Positions 1-7,397 are shown, counted from the first letter of the stretch. The stretch: 8,456 nt of DNA from H111-94 sp034436045 (GCA_034436045.1 DAOTVZ010000197.1:1-8456); one strand, 5' to 3'. The notes: generated from the letters alone by a model not told the origin. Numbers and translations are program-made.

Positions 1-119
1 CCCTGAGTACGCCTCGACTGGCAACCTGGGCCTGCTCGCTCTCCCCTTGAGTACGCCTCGACTGGCAACCTGGGCCTGCTCGCTCTCCCCTTGAGTACGC
101 CTCGACTGGCAACCTGGGC
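1..119. repeat. 44-bp tandem repeat array, about 2.7 copies, running off the left edge
   Basis: The core TGAGTACGCCTCG recurs at positions 4, 48 and 92, a period of exactly 44 bp. Copies 4-47 and 48-91 are identical. The third copy matches through position 119 and then turns into a hairpin (116-135). Positions 1-3 fit the end of a further copy with one C/T change (3 versus 47), so the array very likely continues outside the window. The period is not a multiple of three and no open frame crosses the array, so it is not coding. There are no unique spacers, so it is not CRISPR. It lies just downstream of the minus-strand molybdoenzyme gene. I do not recognise the unit. Confidence 0.95.
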
Positions 120-135
120 GTGATGAATCACGCCC
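116..135. repeat. Perfect hairpin closing the tandem array
   Basis: The arms GGGCGTGA (116-123) and TCACGCCC (128-135) are perfectly complementary around a TGAA loop. The left arm overlaps the last bases of the third 44-bp copy. Read on the minus strand, the element begins GTAGGGGCG (139-131), a string that recurs at 7819-7827. It lies 37 bp beyond the stop codon of the minus-strand gene ending at 172 and could act as a transcript 3' end. However, no T-run follows on either strand, so it is not a canonical intrinsic terminator. It fits better as the tip of a dispersed palindromic repeat. Confidence 0.8.
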
Positions 136-171
136 CTACGAATTTTCGAGGCAGATAGCGTCCTCGTATTC

Positions 172-783
172 TTACCAGTAGCGCTCTTCCTGCCAGGGAT
201 CGGCAGAATTGCTATAGCCTCGCTTCTCCCAGAAGCCGGGGTGGTCGCGCTCCAGGAACTCCAGGCCATCGAACCATTTAGCGCTCTTGTAGGCGTAGAG
301 TTTAGGGACGATCAGGCGCACAGGGCCACCATGTTCGGGGGGTAGTTCCTCGCCGTCGTGCTTGAGGGCAATAATGACATCATCGTCATCCAGGGCAGAC
401 AATGGCATATTTGTGGTATAGCCGGTCCAGGAGTGGGCCATGACATATTTTGCCGTTGGTAGAGGCTTGGCGCGCTGCAAAATCTCGCGGATATGCACGC
501 CTTCCCACGTATTGTCGTAGCGGCTCCAGGTGGTGACACAGTGGAAATCCGCCGTCAAAGTCGTGCGCGGCAGGGCCAGAAACTCTTCCCAGCTCAGCTC
601 AAAGGGATGCTCGACCGCACCCGTAATCTTCAATTTCCAGTCAGGCGGCATGTGACGTGGTGTTGGCTCGTAGCTCAGCACGGGCCATTTTCTGGTCAGG
701 TATTGTCCGGGGGGTAAACGATCACGTCCATCGGGACGCTTCTCAACAGGAGCAGTAGCCGATTTTTTGCCAAACAATTGCAT
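172..783 (-). CDS. Sulfite-oxidase-like molybdopterin-dependent oxidoreductase
   Basis: This is a 203-residue protein of the oxidoreductase molybdopterin-binding domain family (sulfite oxidase fold, YuiH/MsrP-like). The likely molybdenum-ligating cysteine is Cys82 in DFHCVTTW (79-86). The family-typical block HGGPVRLIVPKLYAYKSAKW spans 151-170. The domain starts near residue 45 and fills the rest of the protein. It lacks the dimerisation domain and heme domain of larger sulfite oxidases. There is no signal peptide or twin-arginine motif, so it should be cytosolic, unlike MsrP. The substrate cannot be read from sequence; oxidised sulfur compounds or methionine sulfoxide are family possibilities. 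The start is supported by AGAGGAG 10 nt upstream and by a promoter 46-75 bp upstream. It stands alone, divergent from the next gene. Confidence 0.9.
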   Translation of the reverse strand: MQLFGKKSATAPVEKRPDGRDRLPPGQYLTRKWPVLSYEPTPRHMPPDWKLKITGAVEHPFELSWEEFLALPRTTLTADFHCVTTWSRYDNTWEGVHIREILQRAKPLPTAKYVMAHSWTGYTTNMPLSALDDDDVIIALKHDGEELPPEHGGPVRLIVPKLYAYKSAKWFDGLEFLERDHPGFWEKRGYSNSADPWQEERYW

Positions 784-828
784 TACTCAAAAACTCCTCT
801 TTGTGCTATCCAGGCAAACAACTCTACC

Positions 829-858
829 ATTATACGCAATTCTCTGTTCTTTTTTCAC
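829..858 (-). promoter_or_regulatory. Sigma-70-type promoter of the molybdoenzyme gene
   Basis: On the minus strand a perfect TATAAT (834-829) lies 18 bp downstream of GTGAAA (858-853), a 4/6 match to TTGACA. Transcription would begin near 822, giving a leader of about 40 nt that contains the AGAGGAG ribosome binding site. The spacing is good for a housekeeping sigma factor. Confidence 0.6.
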
Positions 859-1034
859 ACTAGAAGATGCCTGTATCGGATAAAAAGGGGTAAAGCCGCT
901 ATTTGTCTACCAGTGATAACAGCATACTCGCATGGAACATTCCTGAATTTGCCAAAAAATAGCGAGCCGGGCGCTCTTCTTACCTTGCCGCACCAATTTT
1001 GATAACAAACTGCTATGGGCGTTCGTATTTATTG

Positions 1035-1040
1035 TATGAT
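1035..1040 (+). promoter_or_regulatory. Possible -10 box for the three-gene unit
   Basis: TATGAT (5/6 match to TATAAT) lies 56 bp upstream of the ATG at 1097. No convincing -35 hexamer is present at 16-18 bp, so the promoter may be weak, activator-dependent or read by an alternative sigma factor. This is a tentative call. Confidence 0.3.
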
Positions 1041-1096
1041 GAACAGAACAATGTCTTCATCTATCTTACAAATCTCTCTAGCAAGAGGAGCCTGTT

Positions 1097-2974
1097 ATGA
1101 TTATTCTCCTGCTGGCGCTCATCGGAGCGCTAGTCGTCATGGCTATTCTTAGCATCGGGCGACTGGCCTTTGGACGGCGCGAAGTCTTCCAGGCGAAAAA
1201 GTTTTTTACCTGGTTCGCGGCGTACTTTATCTTTAATTACCTGTTCTGCCTTCTGATCCTCTATTTCGGAGAACCTGCCCTCACCGGCCCCTTCGGCGGT
1301 TGGCAATGGATTCTCTGGCCGCTATTGCTCAGTAGCCTCGGCAACCTCTTCGCCTTCTTCCGACCCGCGATGGGCGTCTTAGAAGAGGCATCGGCAATCT
1401 CGCAGGGCCGCTATCGCGGCACCGCGACCAAAAGCACTACCACCAGCATACCGAAGAACTATTCACGTGGAGCCGTTGCTGCCGGTATCTTCGGCCTGAT
1501 TGTCGTTGGCGTCGTCGGCATCATGGCAACAATCTTGATTGGCATTTTCACGACCTGGTTCGATGTCAATGCGAAGGCGCTGGCCGCCATTCCCAATGTG
1601 CATATCATGTCCTCTCCCCAACTACCACCAACTGACCCCAATCATATCGTGCTGGTCAGTCAGAACGTGGCAGCATACAAAGGACAGCAGATTCTCGGCT
1701 CCAATGGGCAAAATCTTGGTTCAGCATATAGCCTCGACCCCACCAGCTACACGCTACAATCTATTGACCATCACCTCTACTATGTGGCCCCATTGGAATA
1801 CAACAACATCTTTGTGAATCTATCCAATCCCACCACGCCAGGCTTCGTCGTCGTCGATGCCGAAAATCCACAGGCCCAGCCAAAACTTTATACCGGCGGC
1901 GACAATACCATCGCTGTGCTGCCGGGAGCGCTGCTCAACCAGGATTTGCTGCGCCATGTCTATCTCTCCGGCTTCACCTATGGCAACCTGGTCGATCCCA
2001 CACTGGAACTCGATGATAGCTTCCATCCCTACTGGACGATCTCGCTGATGCAGCCCACGCGCGGCTACACCGGTCAGGTACTCAGCCAGGTGCTAATCGT
2101 CAATGCTCATACGGGGGCGATTGCCGTCTACAAGCCGCAGAACGTACCGTCATGGGTGGACCGCGTCATGCCTGCCGATACCGTCACACAATATCTGACC
2201 TGGTGGGGTCTGTACCATGCTGCCCCCTGGTTTAACCCCTCTGGCGCAGGTCAGCAAACACCGGCCAGCGCGCCCACACTGCTCTACAACAATGTCGATC
2301 AGCCGGTCTGGCTCGTTCCTATGACCTCGTCGTCTCTGAACGACAATTCCAGCACGGGCGTCTTCCTCTTCGATACGCATAAGAACGAGGCCGATTTCTA
2401 CCCACTTAACGGCATTGGCATCTCCAGCAATGTGGAGAACACCATTCAATCGACACGCGCCAATATCCGCAACTACGCGGTCGATAGCACACAACTCTAC
2501 GAAATTTACGGTCAGCCAACCTGGGTCGCCATCTTCGTGCAGCAGACCGATAGCGGCGACATCTTTCAGGCCGTTGGCATCGTCGATGCACGCGACCTGA
2601 ACGGCAGCAATGTCCAGTTCGAGAATACGTTGCCCGCCGCGTTACAAGATTATCAGCAGTGGCTCACGCAGCAAGGTCTACTTGGGAGCGGGGGTGGAAC
2701 GACTCCAGGTAGTACGACAAAAACAGTGACAGGCAAGGTGCTACGCATCGCGCCCGTGCAGGAAGGCACCAACACCGTCTACTATATCCAGATCGCGGGC
2801 CAGAAGGTCATCTTCACCGCCAATCTGTCGCTCTCGCCCAAACTACCGCTGGTGCAACCTGGTGATACCGTCACCGTCACCTTCCTGAGCAGCAACAGCC
2901 AGGTTATTAACGTGCAATCATTCGACGACACCAGCATTAACCTGAGCGGCGCTACGCCTACATCCACACCGTAA
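1097..2974 (+). CDS. Large membrane-anchored protein of unknown function
   Basis: This is a 625-residue protein I cannot name. Four hydrophobic segments stand out at about 1-25, 38-58, 70-88 and 125-152, with a basic Ser/Thr-rich stretch (105-124) before the last. The remaining ~470 residues are soluble and Asn/Thr/Tyr-rich, probably outside the membrane. They include ELDDSFHPYW (304-313), VNAHTG (335-340) and PSWVDRVMP (351-359). From memory, ELDD..PYW followed by P.WVDR recurs in large uncharacterised membrane proteins of Firmicutes. A Gly/Ser/Thr linker (530-541) leads to a compact beta-rich C-terminal domain (543-606) resembling a small OB-like barrel, ending in a Thr/Pro-rich tail. The start has AAGAGGAG 6 nt upstream. 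It is first in a tight unit, 22 bp before the hydroxylase gene. No enzyme motif is visible; a structural, sensory or secreted-product role is possible. Confidence 0.85.
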   Translation: MIILLLALIGALVVMAILSIGRLAFGRREVFQAKKFFTWFAAYFIFNYLFCLLILYFGEPALTGPFGGWQWILWPLLLSSLGNLFAFFRPAMGVLEEASAISQGRYRGTATKSTTTSIPKNYSRGAVAAGIFGLIVVGVVGIMATILIGIFTTWFDVNAKALAAIPNVHIMSSPQLPPTDPNHIVLVSQNVAAYKGQQILGSNGQNLGSAYSLDPTSYTLQSIDHHLYYVAPLEYNNIFVNLSNPTTPGFVVVDAENPQAQPKLYTGGDNTIAVLPGALLNQDLLRHVYLSGFTYGNLVDPTLELDDSFHPYWTISLMQPTRGYTGQVLSQVLIVNAHTGAIAVYKPQNVPSWVDRVMPADTVTQYLTWWGLYHAAPWFNPSGAGQQTPASAPTLLYNNVDQPVWLVPMTSSSLNDNSSTGVFLFDTHKNEADFYPLNGIGISSNVENTIQSTRANIRNYAVDSTQLYEIYGQPTWVAIFVQQTDSGDIFQAVGIVDARDLNGSNVQFENTLPAALQDYQQWLTQQGLLGSGGGTTPGSTTKTVTGKVLRIAPVQEGTNTVYYIQIAGQKVIFTANLSLSPKLPLVQPGDTVTVTFLSSNSQVINVQSFDDTSINLSGATPTSTP

Positions 2975-2996
2975 CACAGTCAGAAATACCATAGAC

Positions 2997-4622
2997 ATGC
3001 ATGAATATTTTCCGGTTATTATCGTTGGCGCGGGGCCCAGTGGACTGGTGGCCGCTAACCTGCTGGGGCAAGCCGGTATCCCCGCGCTCCTGCTTGAGCG
3101 CAATACCGACTTGAGCCAGCAGACAAAGGCCGATGCTCTCGATGAGGAGAGCTTGCGTCTCTTTCAAACATTAGGGCTGCACAAGGCCATCCAGGAACAT
3201 GCGCTGCTCAACCTGCAAGTACATTTTCTCTCCGGCAAGAGCGCCATTGCCCATGTCACACCGCGCGCAGAGGGACGGTATCACGCCTACCCCTTCCTCT
3301 CCACATTCTACCAGCCGAGGCTTGAGGCCATCCTGCTGCGCGGCCTGGAACGCTTTCCGCATATTCAGGTGCGTTTCCAGCATTGCGCCGAACGGGTTAC
3401 ACAGGATGCCGATGGCGTTATGCTCACCGTTGGTACACCCGACGGTACATCACACCACCTGCGTTGCACATATCTGCTGGCCTGTGATGGCAGCAAAAGC
3501 GGCATCCGTCATCAGATGGCCATTCCCATGCGCCAGTACATGTCCAGCAGACGCTGGCTGGTGGTAGATACAGTCGAGGACGATGATCCGACAGCATCTG
3601 TGATCTTCTTTTGTAATCCTGAGCGACCGGCGATGACAATTCTGGCCCCCGCACAACGCCGACGCTGGGAATTTATGTTGTTACCAGACGAGCGCGAAGA
3701 GAACCTCTTGCAGATTGAGATGATTCGCCGCTTGATGCAACAGCATCGGAAGCAACTGGGACACACGGACGAACCGACTGCTCGCATCGCGCATTACACG
3801 ATGTACACCTTCTACGCGCTCATTGCCCAAACATTCAGGCAGGGACGCATCTTCTTGCTCGGTGACGCAGCTCACCTCATCCCGCCCTTCGCCGGTCAGG
3901 GCATGAATAGCGGCTTGCGCGATGCCTACAACCTGTGCTGGAAGCTGGCGGCGGTGCTGCATGGACAGATGTCTCCTGTCATTCTGAACAGCTATGAGCA
4001 AGAACGTCTGCCCCATCTGCAAAAAATGCTGCGTTTCTCGGCGCTCATCGGCTTCGTTGTTAGCACAACGAAGCGGCCTGCTGCTATCCTGCGCGATGTT
4101 ATTCTCCGCCTGGCGAGTACGTTTCCGCCCACACGACAACTTTTGCGCGAGGCTGCCATCAAACCCAAACCGCGCTACACTGACGGACTACTGATACCCG
4201 CGCGTATCCGCTCGTTGCGTTCGCTGGTCGGCCTCATGCTGCCGCAACCCGTTGTTGAAGCGCACACGGGCGCGATGCTGCTGGATGATGTCCTGGGCCA
4301 CGACTTTGCTATCCTGCGCTATTGCAACGAACCGACCGGCGCATTTACCGCCCTGACGCATAGCATCTGGTATGATCTGCCCCTGCGACGTGTCTGCGTG
4401 CAACCTGCCACGAGCAGCAACGTAGCTATCAGCGGGTCGGATTGTATCGTTGTACGCGATAGTTCAGATGTCATCGGTCGCTTACTGCGTCATCAGTACG
4501 ATGTCTTCTTGCTTATCCGTCCTGATCGCTTTATTATGGGCGTATTCCGCGTTGCGGACATCCATAGATTTGTGACCATACTAAAGCAGAAGATTGGAAA
4601 GTGCAGGGCAATAGAGACATGA
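2997..4622 (+). CDS. FAD-dependent aromatic hydroxylase (MhpA-like, class A flavoprotein monooxygenase)
   Basis: This 541-residue protein belongs to the FAD-binding monooxygenase family that uses NAD(P)H and O2 to hydroxylate phenolic substrates. Visible signatures are the dinucleotide-binding GAGPSG (11-16) with Glu34 at the end of the second strand, the DG motif CDGSKSGIR (163-171), and the GD motif LLGDAAH (287-293) followed by PPFAGQGMNSGLRDAYNLCW (296-315). The central RRRWEFMLLPDE (221-232) and overall length match 3-(3-hydroxyphenyl)propionate hydroxylase (MhpA, about 554 residues). The last ~130 residues correspond to the thioredoxin-like C-terminal domain, which lacks a CxxC. No Shine-Dalgarno is visible before the ATG, so coupling to the upstream gene is likely; an out-of-frame ATG follows at 3001. 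The substrate is uncertain: no ring-cleavage genes are nearby, and antibiotic or polyketide hydroxylases share these motifs. Confidence 0.88.
   Translation: MHEYFPVIIVGAGPSGLVAANLLGQAGIPALLLERNTDLSQQTKADALDEESLRLFQTLGLHKAIQEHALLNLQVHFLSGKSAIAHVTPRAEGRYHAYPFLSTFYQPRLEAILLRGLERFPHIQVRFQHCAERVTQDADGVMLTVGTPDGTSHHLRCTYLLACDGSKSGIRHQMAIPMRQYMSSRRWLVVDTVEDDDPTASVIFFCNPERPAMTILAPAQRRRWEFMLLPDEREENLLQIEMIRRLMQQHRKQLGHTDEPTARIAHYTMYTFYALIAQTFRQGRIFLLGDAAHLIPPFAGQGMNSGLRDAYNLCWKLAAVLHGQMSPVILNSYEQERLPHLQKMLRFSALIGFVVSTTKRPAAILRDVILRLASTFPPTRQLLREAAIKPKPRYTDGLLIPARIRSLRSLVGLMLPQPVVEAHTGAMLLDDVLGHDFAILRYCNEPTGAFTALTHSIWYDLPLRRVCVQPATSSNVAISGSDCIVVRDSSDVIGRLLRHQYDVFLLIRPDRFIMGVFRVADIHRFVTILKQKIGKCRAIET
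4619..4622 (+). other. ATGA stop/start overlap (translational coupling)
   Basis: The hydroxylase TGA (4620-4622) shares bases with the ATG of the EEP gene (4619-4621). Such overlaps usually mean that ribosomes finishing the first gene reinitiate on the second. This supports co-expression of the two proteins and decides the start of the second. Confidence 0.75.
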
Positions 4623-5536
4623 CACGTGTTCTCTCCTATAATATACTGGTCGGCGGCACACGTCGGGTAACGAAACTGGCAAGCATCATCGCCGCCGCTA
4701 ACCCCGATGTCGTTGGATTGGTCGAGGCCAATGATCCTCTGGTGGTTGAAGCATTAGCCCAACGCCTCAACATGCAGCACGCCATGAGTGGACGTGCCAG
4801 CCATTATCGTGACTGGCAGGTAGCTGTGTTGAGCCGCCTGCCGATTATTGACAGCAAAGTGCATACCTATCCTGAAGTGCTGACACGTAATCACCTGCTC
4901 GAAGTAACCGTCGAAGAAACCGACGGTCGGCACCTCACCGTCTTTGTGCTCCACCAGACCGCCGATTTCTATAACGGCATGAGCGCCGTGCGCAAGCGGC
5001 GTAAGGAGATACAGCTTGCGTTGTCGCTGATGAGCAAGCGACACGGTCGGCCTCACCTGCTCATGGGTGATCTGAATTCTATCGCACCCGGCGAGCCGGT
5101 TTATGGCACCAAACTACTGCGCTATCAATTACACAAGCGCGACGAATATTATAAGAGCATAGAGGCGCTCACAGACGGCGCGCCAAAACATCTCACCGAA
5201 ACGTTGCTACGCACCTGTATTATCAGCCCGTTCATCCATCTTTTACTTGAGAGCCGCGCCATTTCCGCGCTGATCGATCATGTGGGGTACCGCTACGCGC
5301 AGGGCGGCATTGATCTTTTACAGCAAGCGGGCTATATCGACTGCTTCCGCCAGGCCAACCCCCGCGCCTCCGGTTTTACCTGCCCCGCCTGCGTGCTTTC
5401 CGGTCGCATCGACTATATTTTCGCCAGCCCCGAACTGGCCCCGCGCCTGATCGAAAGCGAAGTCATCAGCGAGGGCAACGGAGTACGCGGCGAAGAGGCC
5501 AGCGACCACTTACCGGTGCTGGCGGAATTCACATAG
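4619..5536 (+). CDS. Endonuclease/exonuclease/phosphatase (EEP) family protein
   Basis: This 305-residue protein has the Mg-dependent DNase I/exonuclease III/phosphatase fold. The catalytic set is visible in order: SYN (6-8), Glu36 in GLVEAND, His112 in VLHQT, GDLNS with Asp151/Asn153, RIDYIFASPEL (263-273) and SDHLPV with Asp296/His297. The set is complete, so it should be active on a phosphodiester or phosphomonoester. DNA, RNA and lipid headgroups are all possible, and motifs alone do not decide. CPAC at 255-258 is an extra CxxC-type pair. No signal peptide is seen. I chose the ATG at 4619, which overlaps the preceding TGA as ATGA with CAGGGCA 8-9 nt upstream. A GTG at 4601 would add six residues before the fold begins, with no better ribosome site. 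It is last in the unit and ends flush against a convergent gene. Confidence 0.88.
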   Translation: MTRVLSYNILVGGTRRVTKLASIIAAANPDVVGLVEANDPLVVEALAQRLNMQHAMSGRASHYRDWQVAVLSRLPIIDSKVHTYPEVLTRNHLLEVTVEETDGRHLTVFVLHQTADFYNGMSAVRKRRKEIQLALSLMSKRHGRPHLLMGDLNSIAPGEPVYGTKLLRYQLHKRDEYYKSIEALTDGAPKHLTETLLRTCIISPFIHLLLESRAISALIDHVGYRYAQGGIDLLQQAGYIDCFRQANPRASGFTCPACVLSGRIDYIFASPELAPRLIESEVISEGNGVRGEEASDHLPVLAEFT

Positions 5537-5539
5537 CTA
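5534..5539. other. Abutting convergent stop codons (TAGCTA)
   Basis: The plus-strand EEP gene ends with TAG at 5534-5536. The minus-strand kinase gene ends with TAG read from 5539-5537. The six bases form the palindrome TAGCTA with no intergenic base. No hairpin plus T-run is visible within the flanking 30 bp, so each transcript must end inside the opposite gene or by another mechanism. Confidence 0.95.
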
Positions 5540-7075
5540 TTCAGGTAGCAGCAGTTTATACAGCTTGCTCTGTCGCTCCTCTGCTTTCTTATATGTTGCC
5601 TGAAACTCGGACTGTGGCATGGTTGGCGCTGCCAGATTGGGGGCCACCTGCCCGACATCATTGATGACGCCGAGCGCTTCCAGGGCCAGCAGCGCGGCAC
5701 CACGCGCCGAGGCCTCCAGGTCACGCGATGGGTAGATCGGCACGCTAAGCGTATCGGCGATAATCTGTTGCAACGTTTTGGAACTGAGCAACGCGCCGCC
5801 ACTGGCGATGATACGCGGCTGCTTGCCTTGCTCCACCTGTAGCGCGGCGAGCAATTGCCTGTAGACACCATCGAGTTGATAGGCCAGCGCCTCCATACCG
5901 GCGCGCAGAAGTTCGGCAGGCGTGGTATGAGCGCTCAGACCGGTGATAGTCATGCGTGCTTCGGCGTGCCAGCCCAGGCTGCGTTCACCGGTAATAAAGG
6001 GTAGGATGGTCAGACCATGCTCGTCGGGCGGCAGGCCAGCGACCAGCGGCTCCGCATCTTTCAATTCAGGCAGTTTGAGGATGGCATCCAGCCAGGTCAG
6101 CAGGTTGCCCCCCTCACTCAACGCGCCGCCCAGCACTGCGCGGTTAGCATCGATCAAATAGAGCCATAATCCTATGGGGGGCACGACCTGCTCCGGCCTG
6201 ACTACGACACGCATAGCGCTTGATGTGCCAATCGTCATCGACCAGTTCTCAACGCTGGCGCAACCGGAACCGACACAGGCCGCCGCGCCGTCGCCCAACG
6301 CCGGATACCAGGGTACATCGCGCAACATGGGCCATTTGCGTGCGTATTCATCCTGCAAACCATTGATACCATCATGCATATCACCCAGTTGTGGAAACTG
6401 CTCCGGTTGCACATGCAAGACCTGCATCAAATCCTCATCCCACTGCCTCTTCCGTGTATTGAGCATACCGGTCGCAGAGGCCATTGAGAGGCTACACACA
6501 GATTTGCCAAGCAACTTGCGCTGCAAATATTCACCAAACGAGAGCCACTGCCGCACCTGTGCAAACGTGTCGGGCTGCGACTGTGCCAGCCAGCGCAATT
6601 TGGCGGGCCAGTAGCTGGCGTGAAAACGCGCTCCGGTACGCGCATGCACCGCCGCCTCATCCATTTCTTTGCGCAACGCTAATGCCGCCTGCTGCGGACG
6701 AGTATCTTCCCAGGTAATCAGCGGCGTCAAGGGCTTGCCCCGCTCATCAACACCCAGCAGCGCGTGCCAGAATGTGTCGATAGCAACTGCGCCGATCTGC
6801 TCGGCCAACGGGCCGGCCTGTTCCAGCGCGTCATCAATTGTCTGCACCACCACTTTAAATAATTCATCGGCATCTACCGAAACCTCGCCCTCGCCGCTTA
6901 CATGCAATTTATATTGCTGCTGCGCGTGAACATTACTAATCGAGGCCCCTTTCGCGTCAAAGAGCAGCGTGCGCGTCGATGAGGTACCAACGTCTAGCGC
7001 CAGAATCAACGGCGCTTCAGGCTTCTCTGTGTGCGTCTCCGGCTGTTGCATGGTCAACATTGCCCCCTTTTTCAT
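5537..7075 (-). CDS. FGGY-family carbohydrate kinase (gluconokinase-like)
   Basis: This is a protein of up to 512 residues with the two-domain FGGY sugar kinase fold, which transfers phosphate from ATP to a sugar or polyol in the cytosol. Visible are the N-terminal phosphate loop LALDVGTSSTRTLLFD (25-40), TWEDTRP (121-127), the catalytic-base segment GDGAAACVGSG with Asp262 (261-271), the second ATP loop MTIGTSSAMR (280-289), LPFITGERSLGW (358-369) and the C-terminal signature SGGALLSS (425-432). LPF..GERS.GW and TWED.R are typical of FGGY gluconokinases; xylulokinase or another polyol kinase remains possible. No sugar transporter or dehydrogenase is adjacent. The first ATG (7075) has no ribosome site. 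The ATG at 7051 has GGGGG about 11 nt upstream and would drop eight residues, still leaving a Pro/Glu-rich leader before the fold. It is transcribed from a TATAAT at 7106-7111. Confidence 0.88.
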   Translation of the reverse strand: MKKGAMLTMQQPETHTEKPEAPLILALDVGTSSTRTLLFDAKGASISNVHAQQQYKLHVSGEGEVSVDADELFKVVVQTIDDALEQAGPLAEQIGAVAIDTFWHALLGVDERGKPLTPLITWEDTRPQQAALALRKEMDEAAVHARTGARFHASYWPAKLRWLAQSQPDTFAQVRQWLSFGEYLQRKLLGKSVCSLSMASATGMLNTRKRQWDEDLMQVLHVQPEQFPQLGDMHDGINGLQDEYARKWPMLRDVPWYPALGDGAAACVGSGCASVENWSMTIGTSSAMRVVVRPEQVVPPIGLWLYLIDANRAVLGGALSEGGNLLTWLDAILKLPELKDAEPLVAGLPPDEHGLTILPFITGERSLGWHAEARMTITGLSAHTTPAELLRAGMEALAYQLDGVYRQLLAALQVEQGKQPRIIASGGALLSSKTLQQIIADTLSVPIYPSRDLEASARGAALLALEALGVINDVGQVAPNLAAPTMPQSEFQATYKKAEERQSKLYKLLLPE

Positions 7076-7105
7076 TATTTCGATCAGGCTAGCTCAATCT
7101 TATAT

Positions 7106-7111
7106 ATTATA
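7106..7111 (-). promoter_or_regulatory. Putative -10 box of the carbohydrate kinase gene
   Basis: A perfect TATAAT is read on the minus strand, 31 bp upstream of the first ATG and 55 bp upstream of the ATG at 7051. The region 17 bp further upstream has no good TTGACA match, so an activator may be needed. The surrounding AT-rich stretch ATATATAAG adds melting potential. Confidence 0.5.
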
Positions 7112-7251
7112 CGGTTTACGTGACCATGATTGTTGAGGCTGCCACAACGGCTATCAGCTTAGAGATACCAACCGGAGATTTGCAGGTAACAGCGTTTCTC
7201 TGTCACACCACCTCTATCCCACCAGCGAGCTAGCGAGACGCGGATTAACGT

Positions 7252-7290
7252 GTTGGCTGGAAGCCTGCTCACCATAGGCGCGCAGCCAAC
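7252..7290. repeat. Two-tier stem-loop
   Basis: The outer arms GTTGGCTG (7252-7259) and CAGCCAAC (7283-7290) are perfectly complementary. Inside the 23-nt loop GCCT (7263-7266) pairs with AGGC (7276-7279). No T-run follows on either strand, so it is not an intrinsic terminator. It may be a structured RNA segment, a protein-binding palindrome or chance. Confidence 0.5.
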
Positions 7291-7397
7291 GTGCTTGACC
7301 TGAAGCTGTATACCCTTTGTCTGAACGATAAAATGAGCGGACGTTCCTTGCAGTAAGGACACATCAGGCAGCCAGAAACTGCATCAATAGTTGACTA

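Larger units (their letters stand above)
784..1096. other. Divergent intergenic region
   Basis: These 313 bp separate the minus-strand molybdoenzyme gene from the plus-strand membrane-protein gene. Toward the left gene there is a clear promoter (829-858). Toward the right gene the only recognisable elements are a TATGAT -10-like box at 1035-1040 with no good -35 at 17 bp, and a TTGATA at 999-1004 that is too far away (30 bp). A 74-codon plus-strand frame at 778-1002 has no ribosome binding site and no recognisable protein content. I see no palindromic operator or riboswitch-like fold here. Confidence 0.6.

Noticed and set aside
1..119. CRISPR array
   Set aside because: Copies are contiguous with no variable spacers, and no cas genes are present.
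147..166. CGAGG/CCTCG hairpin after the molybdoenzyme stop as a terminator
   Set aside because: The stem is only 5 bp, and on the minus strand it is followed by AAAA rather than a T-run.
778..1002. 74-codon plus-strand open frame in the divergent region
   Set aside because: It has no ribosome site, overlaps the start and promoter of the molybdoenzyme gene, and its translation does not look like a folded protein.
999..1040. TTGATA with TATGAT as a promoter for the membrane-protein gene
   Set aside because: The spacing is 30 bp, far outside the usual 16-18 bp.
7126..7233. 35-codon plus-strand frame starting with ATG
   Set aside because: It reads smoothly but has no ribosome binding site and no recognisable similarity, and its length is within chance expectation.
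7159..7362. 67-codon minus-strand frame
   Set aside because: There is no ribosome site or recognisable motif, and the composition is consistent with a chance open frame.
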